Of a DNA stretch of 64,000 nt, positions 1-10,191 are shown one piece after another. The stretch comes from Halichondria panicea (lineage: Eukaryota; Porifera; Demospongiae; Suberitida; Halichondriidae), in assembly GCF_963675165.1 (NCBI RefSeq), contig NC_087377.1, positions 9,131,122-9,195,121 of the forward strand. Reading direction: 5' to 3'. The notes under the pieces are model-generated. The model searched no databases. It was not told where the DNA came from and worked only from the letters and a program-made list of their open reading frames with translations. The translations under genes were made by a program, and so were the position numbers. Each line of letters starts with the position of its first letter. Positions within the stretch are counted from its first letter, which is position 1.

Positions 1-1607
1 TAATGCACTGACACACACAAACACATGCACTGTACGTATATATATGCCTCCGACGTGCATGATGCATTGATGTATATTGATGGTATTGGATGTTACCAGG
101 ATAAAGAAGTTGAGAGTTAGTATAACTAATAGTATTAGGGCTCTAAACACATTGACACTCCCTTCACATACATGCATAACTGTTTGCTAACATTAGCTTT
201 ACCATACTCTGTGCACTCCCATTCGACTAACATGCACACTGTCACTTACTTAGCACAGACTATCTTGCCACATTATACTTCCTCTCCAGTAGTACAAACT
301 CACCTCATATAGTTATCCACTGGCTCATCCTTCAACCAGTGCTCCCCATCCTGCACATGTGTGGGCGTGTGGAGGGAGTGGTTAAAGGTAAATGCACTGT
401 AAATACGTAAATAGGTTGGAAATATACTTTTGGTTTGGAAACAAACTTAAAGAGTTCTACCTTTGCATTTGAAATGATATGGGGTGTATTAAGGAGTAGC
501 ATGCATACTTACTTTGTGGTACATGATTAAAAATAGTAATAGCAAACATTGTCCACCTTAGGGTTTAGCCAGATATAGAAATTATAACGAGACGTTCTGG
601 ATTAATTAATTATCAACCCTCACTGGCACATGAACCAACCAAGTGACCCAAGCCGGTAATGGGGGCCACTATAATTATTGATTAGGTACTTAATCGCATG
701 TTGTCCTATTATTCACTGTGATTTGTAGAGTGGATTAATCAATCACGTATCAGTAATTAACGTCATTAACAACGTGCAATTACTGCCTTGACGACTACAC
801 GTTCGAATAACGGACGTGGCTAATTCTTTTACTGAAACTGCAGCTAAAACGTCCTTAAAACTGCATCACAAAGGATTAACAATCAATAGTATGGCTACTC
901 GTGCAATAAGGGATTTATAACAAGCACTGGCAAGGTTAATAACACTCGGCTACGCCTCGTGCAATTAGTATCCTTGCCATTGCTTTGATAACATTTATAC
1001 CCTCAAAATACGTATAGCATGGTATGTGACTGTCATCATTGCCTGAGCACATGCACAATATAATGTATATGTATTTAGTGATCATGAGATCAAAATATTG
1101 TGACCGTCCAGGACATACACACCCGTAACTAGGAGAATGTACAGCTTCTTAGCTTTTGCTCGCTTTTATTCGACAAAGAAGCTTTAACATCGAAATCTGC
1201 CACTATTTAAACTAAGATATTGAAGACTATCCATGCTGTAAACGCAGTGCTATGGCACCCAGGTGAGTAGATTATCCTGTCACAAACAACGGACGACTAC
1301 ACATGTGGCCACCCACGCGCGCCTCGGGTAAAAATAACGATCCGTGATCAGTGAAGACAGCTTGATTTACTACTAGATAATCACTGCGTGTACATGCTAC
1401 CGTGGGACAATATACTTAGTAAGGCTTCTGTTTACAATAAGCCACACTTTGCTACATGACCACAATAAGCCATACTACACATGTACATATTCCTATGCAC
1501 TCTAGTATTCTTCAGCCCACGGGGCATAGTAGATCCCACTTGAGTGGGGAGTTATATGATTGAGGGTATAAACAATTAATGATGTAATGTTCCTAGCTTA
1601 TAGTTAG
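1..1607. other. Left intergenic region, no gene seen
   Basis: AT-rich non-coding sequence. The only structure I can support is a dispersed-repeat copy near 1147-1340 (listed separately) and, just beyond this stretch, a hairpin at 1608-1673. No ORF with recognisable content on either strand. Confidence 0.5.
1147..1340 (+). repeat. Dispersed repeat, copy 1
   Basis: Near-identical in the same orientation to 5091-5293: both share the run from AGCTTTTGCTCGCTTTTATT through CATGCTGTAAACGCAGTGCT to GCGCGCCTCGGGTAA, with small indels. The ORF through the second copy (5025-5306) is therefore most likely repeat sequence rather than a gene. Confidence 0.75.
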
Positions 1608-1673
1608 CCAATGAAAAGTGGGATCTATAAATCATTAGATAGTGTCCATTTGGGAACTCCCACTTTTCATTGG
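1608..1673. repeat. Hairpin overlapping the start of ORF1
   Basis: CCAATGAAAAGTGGGA at 1608-1623 is perfectly inverted at 1658-1673 (16-bp arms, about 34-bp loop). The right arm overlaps the first codons of the ORF that starts at 1642. It could be a small foldback element or a structured 5' leader. Confidence 0.7.
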
Positions 1674-2067
1674 TGGCGTGGTATATCTAAAGTTACACTT
1701 TCAAAGAAAATCAGCTAAACCAATGGCTTTCACCAGGAACAGAGAATTAGATGGTAAAGCAAGTCAACAAAAAAATCAAGATGTTTATTCAGAAAAGAGT
1801 TTTGTTAAGAAACTAGAAGAACCGGAGCAAAAGAAACAAGCTAGAAAAAGAAAAAGACAAGCTGATGGTGGCATTTCAGAAAGACCCTCCACCAAGAAGA
1901 CTAGACTAGAGGTAGAGAAACAATCTTCTTCTCTAGTAGATCAAAAAATACGTCACAGTCAACAGAGTAGCGAACAGCTCTCAACCAGAAAAAAAGAAAC
2001 GATTTCAAAGACTTCAAAAGTGAAGACAAATTCAGCAAGAAAAAACCCAGAGCAATGGAGAACGTAA
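1642..2067 (+). CDS. Lys-rich upstream ORF, probable N-terminal part of the PHYHIP-C-like gene
   Basis: A 141-residue ORF, strongly basic and low in complexity (many K, R, Q, S), with NLS-like clusters such as RKRKRQ. No known domain. It overlaps the next ORF by 13 nt in another frame. The heptamer A AAA AAC lies at 2040-2046 exactly in zero-frame phase (codons AGA AAA AAC). A -1 shift there reads directly into the downstream ORF (CCC AGA GCA ATG at 2046-2057), about 20 nt before this ORF's stop. The composition continues smoothly across the junction, so one protein is likely. Alternatives are a one-base loss in the A-run or a homopolymer sequencing error. If translation begins inside this ORF, the later Met of MAFTRN is an alternative start. 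Confidence 0.5.
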   Translation: MSIWELPLFIGGVVYLKLHFQRKSAKPMAFTRNRELDGKASQQKNQDVYSEKSFVKKLEEPEQKKQARKRKRQADGGISERPSTKKTRLEVEKQSSSLVDQKIRHSQQSSEQLSTRKKETISKTSKVKTNSARKNPEQWRT

Positions 2068-2882
2068 GCAACAAATTAAAGCAGCACAAAAAAGAATTGA
2101 AGCAAAAGGGAGGGGAGTTGCAAAAACAAAGAGAGAACCTCTCAGCTAAAGAGAAGAAAGCTATTGCAATACGCTCAAACGTGAAGGAACAATACTCTCT
2201 ACTGTCCAGCCATGTGAGTGGCAGAACAATGAATGATGTTCAGTACCTGACTCACTGCACCAATGAGAAGCATAAAGGAATGATAGAAAGAACTGGCAAA
2301 CTGTTAGCTAAACCAACACTACACCCAATCAAATGCCCACTAGCCGTAGGACAGAAAATCAAGGGAGTCTGGCTCACAGCAACAACATCAAGATCAGGAG
2401 AACCTCTGCAGTCTCCATATGGCGCCGAGCGCTTCAATATACCAGTATCAGCACTTCTTAGTAGTGAAACAAGCAGCAGGTGGTGTTTATTCTTTGAGTC
2501 CACATACTATTCTCAGAATCACATTCAATATGTGAGGTTTGTACTTCTAGACACACAAACAGCTGAAGAGGAACACGAAACATGGTGCAAAGATTACCTA
2601 CTAAAAGTCGACATTGAGCAAAATCCTTTCGTCTACTGGAATGGTCAACAATTTTCGTCAATATCAAATCACGGCCGTGAACACGGAGATATCTATGTTG
2701 AAATACTGAAAGTTGGTGAAATTGAAACCGGAGAACACTGGGATAAAGTTGAGGAAACAGAGAGAAAGAAAAACACCAACCCATTGCTTTATCTCGGTTT
2801 GTGTTCAAACCTCAGAAGCATGCAAAGGAGACAGTTCTTTGAGTACAGGAACTGCAACAGAGTAGGAAACAAAAAATACTAG
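2055..2882 (+). CDS. PHYHIP C-terminal-like domain protein
   Basis: A 275-residue intronless ORF. Residues 1-55 are a charged, probably coiled-coil continuation of the upstream ORF. Residues about 65-225 resemble the C-terminal domain of phytanoyl-CoA hydroxylase-interacting proteins: a hydrophobic core (RWCLFFESTYY, HIQYVRFVLLDTQ), a CKDYLLKVDIEQNPF strand, and a DIYVEILKVGEIETG ending, in family order. The vertebrate proteins are poorly characterised cytoplasmic proteins, so I infer no biochemical function. The stop is followed by ordinary AT-rich DNA. Codon use is A-rich and lysine-heavy. The lack of introns is unusual next to the multi-exon neighbours and would fit a retrocopy. Family assignment is from motif memory only. 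Confidence 0.55.
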   Translation: MENVSNKLKQHKKELKQKGGELQKQRENLSAKEKKAIAIRSNVKEQYSLLSSHVSGRTMNDVQYLTHCTNEKHKGMIERTGKLLAKPTLHPIKCPLAVGQKIKGVWLTATTSRSGEPLQSPYGAERFNIPVSALLSSETSSRWCLFFESTYYSQNHIQYVRFVLLDTQTAEEEHETWCKDYLLKVDIEQNPFVYWNGQQFSSISNHGREHGDIYVEILKVGEIETGEHWDKVEETERKKNTNPLLYLGLCSNLRSMQRRQFFEYRNCNRVGNKKY

Positions 2883-3257
2883 CCCTAACCCCAACTCGCG
2901 TACCTACAGTAGATATAGCATTATTATAATGTAGCTACATACATACAGTACATAATGCACGCAGACTGCTAGCAACATTTTTTATACACTTCGCGTAAGT
3001 TTTCAGAACTTCAATGTTTACGTTTTATGTTTTTCAATACCCTGTTATAGTAAGACACTCAGTCATACAACTAGTACCTGAATGCAAAAAAAGGGGGGGG
3101 GGGGTATCCCCCCTTTCCCCCTGCCTAGTATTAGGGTGTGGTTAACTGAAGTGGAGATTCCACTGTCAACCATATAATCGCATTTACCCGATGCACGCAC
3201 GCACGCACGCAAGAGCATAAGAGAAGGAATGTCTAATTTAGCACATGTACCAGATAT
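2883..3257. other. Intergenic, simple-sequence tracts
   Basis: No gene seen. Contains a G/C homopolymer stretch near 3090-3121 (an A-run, then about 11 G, then CCCCC blocks) and a short GCAC tandem array near 3192-3212. Confidence 0.5.
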
Positions 3258-3530
3258 TTACGTTTCGTAGCCGTGTTTCCAAGTGACAGTGTTTGTGAAC
3301 CGCACCGCTGTCTCGTGTATAAAACGTGCATGCAGTGATTCAATCACGTAACTGTAAGACTTCACATTCTCCATAATTATGGCAATGTGGTCATAGCCAC
3401 TTACGAAAACGTAATCCCGATAAATGTCAGTCCCCACTACCTCACATGCGGGATAGGTTGGGGATTTGTCAAATTCCCGACCCCTGGGAGCATAATCAAA
3501 TTTTACTTTCCCCCCCATACTCCCCCTCAA
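3258..3530 (-). CDS. Unassigned minus-strand ORF, possible terminal exon remnant
   Basis: A 90-residue ORF with balanced composition (YRDYVFVSGYDHIAIIMEN and so on) that looks more protein-like than most local ORFs. The stretch around GTDIYRDYVFVSGY faintly recalls the QYRDYIMWEQFG segment of the ITIH-C-like exon at 12277-11949. That similarity is too short to assign. No partner exons were found nearby; I would treat it as an exon relic at best. Confidence 0.22.
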   Translation of the reverse strand: MRGSMGGKVKFDYAPRGREFDKSPTYPACEVVGTDIYRDYVFVSGYDHIAIIMENVKSYSYVIESLHARFIHETAVRFTNTVTWKHGYET

Positions 3531-3796
3531 GGTTATGATGCCTGTTCGCCCACGCAGTAATTATCTAGTAGCTGTCTTAAACTGGTTGTCATTTTATATG
3601 CTGACATTGCATGCTTTTTGCCAGCAAGGTAATTATCTTTAAAACGAGGCCAAAAATAATTATTTCTTAAACAGTCATCTAGTTAGCTGTGTAGAAGGAG
3701 AATAATAGCTGACCAGCTAGTAAACTCCGGCATTTTCAGACAAGTAGAAGCAAGAACTCTTCGAGTTGCCCTCAGCTTCGGCCTTTAAGTACATTA

Positions 3797-4600
3797 TACA
3801 GTAGAAAGTGGATTATAAGCGCATGTGCTCATGGGGTCAATAGCAGAGCTCTATAGGCTTATACCGTATAATTTTCGGGGAACAAATCATTCGTGGTTCA
3901 GCAATAAAATTATTGAGATATTTCGTGAGTAATATTTTCGTGGTTAGAGCTTGTACTGCAGGTAAAGGTAGGCAAGGTCGCTTCATTTGTGGGGCAAAAC
4001 GTTCGTGGTCAGACCTTCAACGACGAATATTTTGCCCCACAAAAATTACCCTTTATACAGTATTCCCTTTATACAGTATTCAAGAATGCGCCTATACTAT
4101 ATATAATGCAGTCAATTTCGAGCCCCACCCAGTAACTGGATGTCTCTGTGCTGAAAAGCAACGTAGACAGTGAGAAAGCAAGGCAAGCAGGCAACCCAAA
4201 CTGGATTTATATCATACTTATATACTATATATATATACAGTTCACATTTTACAGTTCATTTTACAACATCTGTCATTATCAAGAACTGGAACAGAAAAGA
4301 TCCAAGTCCACCTCATCGATCCAAGTCCACCTCATCTATGTCTAGCTCACATTCTCTTAGCATGATCAAACAAGGTAAAAGCTAGCTACCTCATGCATAG
4401 ATAAACAAAATTAGCTGAAACTAATTCTAAATTTTCACTAATAATCCTTCGTATTTATATTTGCTTCAATTCGAGTACACAGTTGAGCATGCGCTTAAAA
4501 TAAAGATACGCTTAAATAATCGAGTAAGCACTAATAATCCAGTAGACTAGTAGGTCACTGTTTAGTTCCTGTATTTGACCACACAATATTTGCATCTAGT
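3797..4600. repeat. Composite of dispersed repeats
   Basis: Three pieces recur elsewhere. 3866-4080 is a foldback-type MITE (TACCGTATAATTTTCG at the left, CCACAAAAATTACC at the right) with relatives at 7440-7610 and 33556-33725. 4400-4545 is inverted relative to 61100-61245 (shared CAATTCGAGTA, GTTGAGCATG, AATAAAGATAC). The flanks at 3797-3860 and 4085-4140 (GGATTATAAGCGCA, CGAGCCCCACCCAG) recur, inverted, near 62620-62745. No host gene is visible, and the short ORFs here follow repeat sequence. Confidence 0.6.
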
Positions 4601-4696
4601 TAACGTATGATAGCTATAAAGCACAGCAATCAATAGTTACTTATGAGTAGTGCAACAGTAGACACATACATAAATAATTCATGAGCAAAAACTATA

Positions 4697-5070
4697 TCAC
4701 TAGAGCACTAAAGTGCAAACCCTCGGCTGGTGACATGATACTAAAGAAACCGGAGGAATGGTATAATTATAATGCAGTGCATGCCTATGACTAGCACAGC
4801 AACTCAAAACTAAACAACAACGTACAACTACATGAGACATGCACTGTGGACTGGGATCACAGCAAAGAATTAAGCCTGGAGTCTTACACTAAGAGAAGTA
4901 TGGCTCCTGCTAAGCTAGAGTATAGGATCCAGAGTCAGTCAACAACCAGCCACAATTCTACTTTCTTGACCGTAGGCCTATTCAATTGTTCCTGGTACGG
5001 GATCACTTCAGCTGAAAATACGTAATGAGCCTTGACTACGTATTTGCAGCAGAAGTGATCCCGTACCTTG
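4697..5070 (+). repeat. Dispersed repeat also present at 63190-63860
   Basis: Shares long blocks with 63190-63860 in the same orientation (AGAGCACTAAAGTGCAAACC, GCTGGTGACATGATA, CATGCACTGTGGACTGGGAT, TTCCTGGTACGGGATCACTT). At the right end GGTACGGGATCACTTC (from about 4995) is inverted at 5052-5067, forming a hairpin. The distal copy is interrupted by a MITE with its own target duplication, so this copy approximates the older uninterrupted form. Confidence 0.7.
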
Positions 5071-5082
5071 ACTCAAGGCCAC

Positions 5083-5295
5083 GAGCAAGTTTAGCTTTTG
5101 CTCGCTTTTATTCGACAAAGGAGCTTTTACATCAAAATCTTCCACTATTTAAAACAAGATACTGTTGTGTGAAGGCTATCCATGCTGTAAACGCAGTGCT
5201 GTGGCATCCAGGTGAGTATAAAATCCCATCACAAACAAACAAACCAACAGACTACTATACCCGTGGCCACCCATGCGCGCCTCGGGTAATAATAC
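5083..5295 (+). repeat. Dispersed repeat, copy 2
   Basis: Second copy of the repeat described at 1147-1340. Because both copies carry the same open stretch, the 93-residue ORF through here is best read as repeat sequence. Confidence 0.7.
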
Positions 5296-5404
5296 CTCAG
5301 ATTTAACTGATGACTGCATGAACTAAGTGTTACTGTTGTGAGTTTGTATATACTGAGAAGTCAAATTCCCACAAACACGACGGGTAGTGGGGACTGATGT
5401 ATTC

Positions 5405-5625
5405 ATACACCGTATAGCGCGACACTTTCGAGGAGCTTAATTTTTGCTGATTTCATGGGTTAGCAATCCTACACGAAAATTATTATTTATCTGCTATAAC
5501 GTGCAAAGAGTGAAGGCGTGGCTTCTGGTAAGCAGTCATTCCATGAACAACGTGCAACGAAATGCTTTTAGAGGCCATTCCACGAAATTTAAGTGCCTCG
5601 AAAATTTCACGCTATACCGAAAGAG
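5405..5625. repeat. MITE family B, copy 1
   Basis: Ends with CACCGTATAGCGCGACACTT at the left and AAAATTTCACGCTATACC at the right. A reverse-oriented copy at 12498-12724 shares the interior (ATGCTTTTAGAGGCCATTCC inverted, GTTAGCAATCC inverted). Non-coding; termini are complementary as in MITEs. Confidence 0.7.
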
Positions 5626-7316
5626 AGGGATTGGCAACGGACCACGTGCCACATAAGCTACACATAAAAAAAGAAGCCTAAAAAGAGCTTATATGCATGG
5701 TAGGCGCCAGCTGGGCTAAACGCAATTTTTTGTGATGCGCCACTCAGAAGTTTTGGGCGCTGTACTGAATTACATCATGGTATGGTAGTGCTATGACATG
5801 CATGCATCACATGCACAATAGAGTAAGGCAATCTTAGCAATGTATTGTACCTTATACGTGTACTAGATGTGGTTGAAAAGGTTCACCATCAAGCATCGGT
5901 AGTACAACAGACTTCAAAAGCAGACAGACCTTGCAGCAGCTGTTACGTACACGTCGTGTCAAGTTTATTGAATTCCTCTAGCCAAGTGTCCACAGACGTC
6001 TTTGCTTTGCTATATTGTGATGTATCATCCATAGTGATAGATCTAGTGTCTCTATGCTGTCCTGGGACGTACAGGGACGTCGTATCCAAATTCTCTGTCA
6101 AACCATTGAGTGGTCAAACGTACACACAGCCACGAGGTAGATAATTCTTGCACATGCCCATGAATGAAAACATGGCGTCTATGGATAGGCTTGTGAGTAA
6201 GCATCACCGGAGATAGCTGAACTTCATAATGAAGAAGTGATCTGAGTAGATAATTATAACTGGAAAATACAGTGAGAGTATTAAAAATACTAAGGCTATA
6301 GGCAAATCTGGTGTTTTCTACAATAGTTTATTATTACCCCAATTTCATGACTAGGATTCTGTTTTCTGGTCATAATGCTAGTTTCTATGGCATATTATCA
6401 CTCATGCACACACACTTTTTCTTTATAATAGATCTACTCCTTCCTTGCTATTAAGATATCAAAACCGAGGTCTGAAGTGTCCGACACTGAGTCAGGTCAA
6501 CTCATCACAGACGTGCAGAGGTCACGGAATGCATGGGAGCCGGAGATCTACTACAGTATTGTAGATATTGAGCTGAAGAAATCATTTTAGAGCAGCCACT
6601 TTGTCTTTCATGATAAGGCTTTTGGTGAAGAAAGGTGGGCTGTAATCATTATTAATTTATAGCTAGAGTGGGTACATTATTCTTTTTTCACCCATTTAAA
6701 ATGCTGTGCTTTTGTAGTGTATATATATAGCCTCGTTCCCAGGCCGATCCGTCTCCAATTGAACGCTAGGTCGACTCCTAGGGGCCTGGGAACGAGGCTA
6801 ATATATAATAAGACATCAGGCTGTGAATGAATTATTGCTCAAATTATTACTATAGGCACTAAAATCTGTTTTCACTATCAAAGTCACCGTTTATACAACA
6901 ATGTCATAACTCTACTTGTGTTTTCATCAGGTGTTGACTATAATCGTACTGTATAACATTAAATATTATATTATATGCATGCATGCCCATGCACATGCTG
7001 ATTACCCACAGTATATAGTACGTTGCACACATGCACAGATCGCATGCAGTTTACTTAAGTTAGAACAGTATAATTATGATGCATTAGATTTAAAACAGTA
7101 TAATTATATGATGCATGAGGTTTCAGGGGGAATTTTTGCTATATCCGGCCCAACCCCAGATCAGTATAATATGCAACATCCAAACTTACATGACATTGTA
7201 GCACTTTACTTGACTACAATCAAAGTTTTTATTCAATATTGAGTTTTGATAGAGTACAAATATTGAGCTAAATATGTTTTTGGATTCGTAAACATTGTTC
7301 CAGTGTTGTTTCAAGA
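5626..7316. other. Intergenic, no supported gene
   Basis: Short ORFs only, with no recognisable domain. A weak exon-like stretch at 6470-6586 ends in a stop after KKSF but has no partner exons. A foldback lies at 6728-6800. ATGCATGC-type runs near 6975-7000 are simple sequence. Confidence 0.45.
6728..6800. repeat. Foldback AGCCTCGTTCCCAGGCC
   Basis: TAGCCTCGTTCCCAGGCC at 6728-6745 is perfectly inverted at 6783-6800. The same terminal sequence type (GCCTCG..CCCAGGCCGA) bounds a larger insertion at 57863-58428 and resembles 34042-34075, so this is a minimal member of a dispersed foldback family. Confidence 0.75.
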
Positions 7317-10191
7317 ATGATCAGTCGATTGCTGTTTGTTTGGGGCGTCTCCTTTCTATTGGTCCAAGCCCAAGAGACAGGTCTGTGGAGGTATCTACTG
7401 CATGTATAGCGGGGGGGAGGGAAACATTTGTCGTGATTGAGCAATATTTGGCCATGTACTTCGTATAATATTTTCGTGGTTGTTGCTTGCACTGCAGGCA
7501 AGGTCGCTTCATTAGTGGAAAAATATTCGTGGTCAGAGCTTCAACCACAAAAACTATGAATATTTTGCCCCACGAAAATTACCCGCTATAATGGTATAAT
7601 TATGAACCATAATTATAGAATGGCTCAGCCCACGAAGTGGGCGCCAGCTATTCTGGATTATATGAGGAATGTGAGGTGATTGAGCGGAAATGGAGGCCAA
7701 TACCACATTGATATGTGAGACGGAGCATTCTGAATATAATTATTACACTTAGCGTGCATTATATTGCATCTTCGGAGTGAACCATGACACGTTAGCTAGC
7801 TAAGTGTGTTATAATGGTCTGTTTGCTGATCACGAAGCTGGACACCCAGTTCAAGCAGTTTAGGGTTAGAAAAGAGCTACCTAGCTTCAAGCTGTACTTT
7901 TGATATAATTATCGCTGGATAATATCATCAAGAGTCATTATTAAAAAAGTGTGCAATTAACAAATTAATTAATTGCACACTTAACTGTGCAATTAAGTCA
8001 TTTACAGTTAGTACGTCCCATGACCGTGGATTTGATTGATACATGTCATTGGTTGACTGTAGGTCACATGATTAGCAATAAGTAGTCTGATCAATCTGTC
8101 TCTGTCGTTCTGTGCATTCTGCTCAGTGCTCACCTGGCTGTCATAATTATTTGGCAAATGACGTTGTGTCATTAATTTTGTCATTTAATCGTTTGTGCAT
8201 TTTGTAGAACTAATTTCTGTGGAGTATTGCAACACACAAAAACAGCGAAACTTAAGCCCCTCAAAAATGTCGCTCAATAATATACTTTGGTTATGTACAG
8301 ATCTTACACCGCACCTTAGACCCAAGATTGTTTAATTGCACACTAAACCACATGCATACCTTTACCAAGTTGCTGTACTCGTATATATGCATGCCCCGAG
8401 AATATGCAACCTTGCCCCAATTGAGTTATAACCGCTACTTACTCTCCCCTCCGTCCATTTTTCTCTTCAAAAACAGTTTATAGTTTCTTTCCAACAAACA
8501 AGATTACTTCAGTTTCAAGTTGTTGTCATGCTATTGTAAATAGCTATGTTATTAACCACAGAATAGCCACGTCACGTAATTAATTCACTTCAAGCAATGC
8601 ACTCCAAATCATCATCACGAACCGAACATTAAAATTACTTTTTGAAAACACCAACGCTGCAGTTACAATAATAGTATAGACTCTCGCTATTCCGGCTCTC
8701 TGAAGTACAGCCACCTTGATATTACACCGGCGATTTTGGTTTGGCAATGATTACTAACTAGATGTTTACTGCACAAAACTCACCCTGAAATGCGGCCACT
8801 CATTACCTATTCTGGCTGCCCTATGCAAACTATAGGTTTTTAATACGTTTATTACAGTGATAAAATTGGATTACACTTATACAGTGGAACCCCTCTATAA
8901 TGGACACCTTTGGGGAACAATGTTTTGGCCTTTATACAGAGGTGGCCTTTGTTGAGAGATTGTTTTGTACACAAACTGTTCATTTGGGACCTGGTTGCCT
9001 GGCCGTTATATAGCAGCTGGCCTTTATTCGGAGGTGGTTGTTAACAGAGGTTCCACTGTATATAAACTGATTCGTTATCCTCGAGACAGAACCGCAAAAT
9101 TAGTCCTTAGATTCTAGGTAGGGTCATTTTTTAGCCGTGGCTATTTTCAGTGCAGCTTGGCCGGAATAGCGAGGTGGCTGTATTTCAGGAAATAGCCGCG
9201 GCTTAAAATGACGTTACCTCGAATCTAATGACTAAAATTTTGCGGTTCTTGTTTCGAGGATACTGAAGGATACTGCTCTCAATTACAATTTTATCTGCCA
9301 AAAACCACACTCAAAACGTCATATATATCCGGCCGTAATAAACGTACATTGAAAACTAGCCTCGATTCCAGGCTGCGAAGAGAACTTTAGGCGACCTGTA
9401 TGCGCACGTACATTCTCCAAAAAGGGGGTAATCCTTGTATTTGTCAGCAGACACCTTAAACAATCCCTTTCTACAACTTTACAGGGATCAGTTGCTATGT
9501 TGGGACAACACAGAAATGTGATTGAATTATTCACTGCAGCTAGTTTCAACCATGCATCAATTTTTGTAGTATTCCCGCTGTTCCATATAATTATACTGTT
9601 ATGCATTACAGTAAAATACAAGGACGTAGTGCGTTGAGTTAATAACGCTATAATACATTCACTAATAAAAAGCAAAACACGGATGAGATCAAAGGCCTTC
9701 TAACCACAAGCATCAGGTCCATGTATATACATAGAGCACCACGTGATCCATTTCCATTTCCAATCTTCTCGAATCTATGATTATATAAGTTGATGAAGTT
9801 GCGTATATAAAATCTATCACATGTTGAATCTGTAATAGAATAATTATGCTGTCCTAGTGTTGCAATTAACTATATAGCCAGTATGTTTTGTTTGATGTTC
9901 CAGGGATCCCCTTTGCCCCTTCAAACCTCAATATATCCACTCAAGGCAAAGATTTTGTTCTATCGTGGACCCCTCCATTGATCCATGACTGGGAGAATCT
10001 CACGTATTCAGTCACGGTACGGAATCAAGTCAGTAACGAGTCACGCATGACCACCACTCTGAGTTCACCGTTCACCTTTAGCGAGAGCATCGGAAAGAGA
10101 GATTGTCAATTGTACGAGTTCACCCTGGTCTCCATGAATCAAGTTGGACTCAGTACCAATGGTGTCTTTGGGAGTAGAATAGTGCCTACGG
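7317..10191 (+). CDS. Receptor-like gene, 5' part: signal peptide exon and FN3 exon
   Basis: Exon 1, 7317-7380, encodes MISRLLFVWGVSFLLVQAQE, a clear signal peptide (hydrophobic core, A-x-A-like cleavage near QAQ), followed by GT. Exon 2, 9904-10191 (acceptor TTCCAG, donor GTAAGC), is 288 bp and exactly one fibronectin type III domain: PFAPSNLNIS, FVLSWTPP, LTYSVTVRNQ, YEFTLVSMNQVGLS. The phases agree: exon 1 leaves one base and exon 2 completes a Gly codon. The product is secreted or the ectodomain of a membrane protein. No further exon follows before the convergent gene at 11949. The 3' receptor exons at 30009-33375 on the same strand could be the distal half, now separated by insertions. 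The exon 1 sequence is nearly identical to that of the minus-strand gene starting at 15847, so the two are paralogues by duplication. Confidence 0.6.
7440..7610. repeat. MITE family A, copy 2
   Basis: Shares GTAATATTTTCGTGGTT-like, TGCACTGCAGG, CAAGGTCGCTTCATT, ATTCGTGGTCAGA and TATTTTGCCCCACGAAAATT with 3866-4080. It lies in intron 1 of the signal peptide/FN3 gene and ends in ATTACCCGCTATA. Confidence 0.7.
7947..7984. repeat. Short perfect hairpin AAGTGTGCAATTAA
   Basis: AAGTGTGCAATTAA followed by TTAATTGCACACTT with a short AT loop, all inside the large intron 1. A third GTGCAATTAAG follows immediately. Likely a small foldback; no function inferred. Confidence 0.6.
8882..9058. mobile_element. 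Pogo/Tigger-type MITE with TA duplication
   Basis: Begins CAGTGGAACCCCTCTATAAT and ends GAGGTTCCACTG, with TA on each side (8880-8881, 9059-9060). CAG...CTG ends with a TA duplication are the pogo/Tigger hallmark. Non-coding, 177 bp. A half copy (ACAGTGGAACCTCC) lies near 56153. Confidence 0.75.
9076..9261. repeat. Foldback MITE, about 186 bp
   Basis: ATCCTCGAGACAGAACCGCA at the left is inverted at the right as TGCGGTTCTTGTTTCGAGGAT. The arms continue through ATTCTAGGTAGGGTCATTTT / AAAATGACGTTACCTCGAAT to about 80 bp each. Non-coding, within intron 1. Confidence 0.75.

Noticed and set aside
3192-3212. GCAC tandem array as CRISPR-like
   Set aside because: Simple 4-bp repeat with no spacers; the genome is animal.
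5025-5306. 93-residue ORF as a gene
   Set aside because: It runs through two dispersed repeats present elsewhere in the window.
5845-6144. 99-residue ORF as a gene
   Set aside because: No domain, no splice partners, composition not distinctive.
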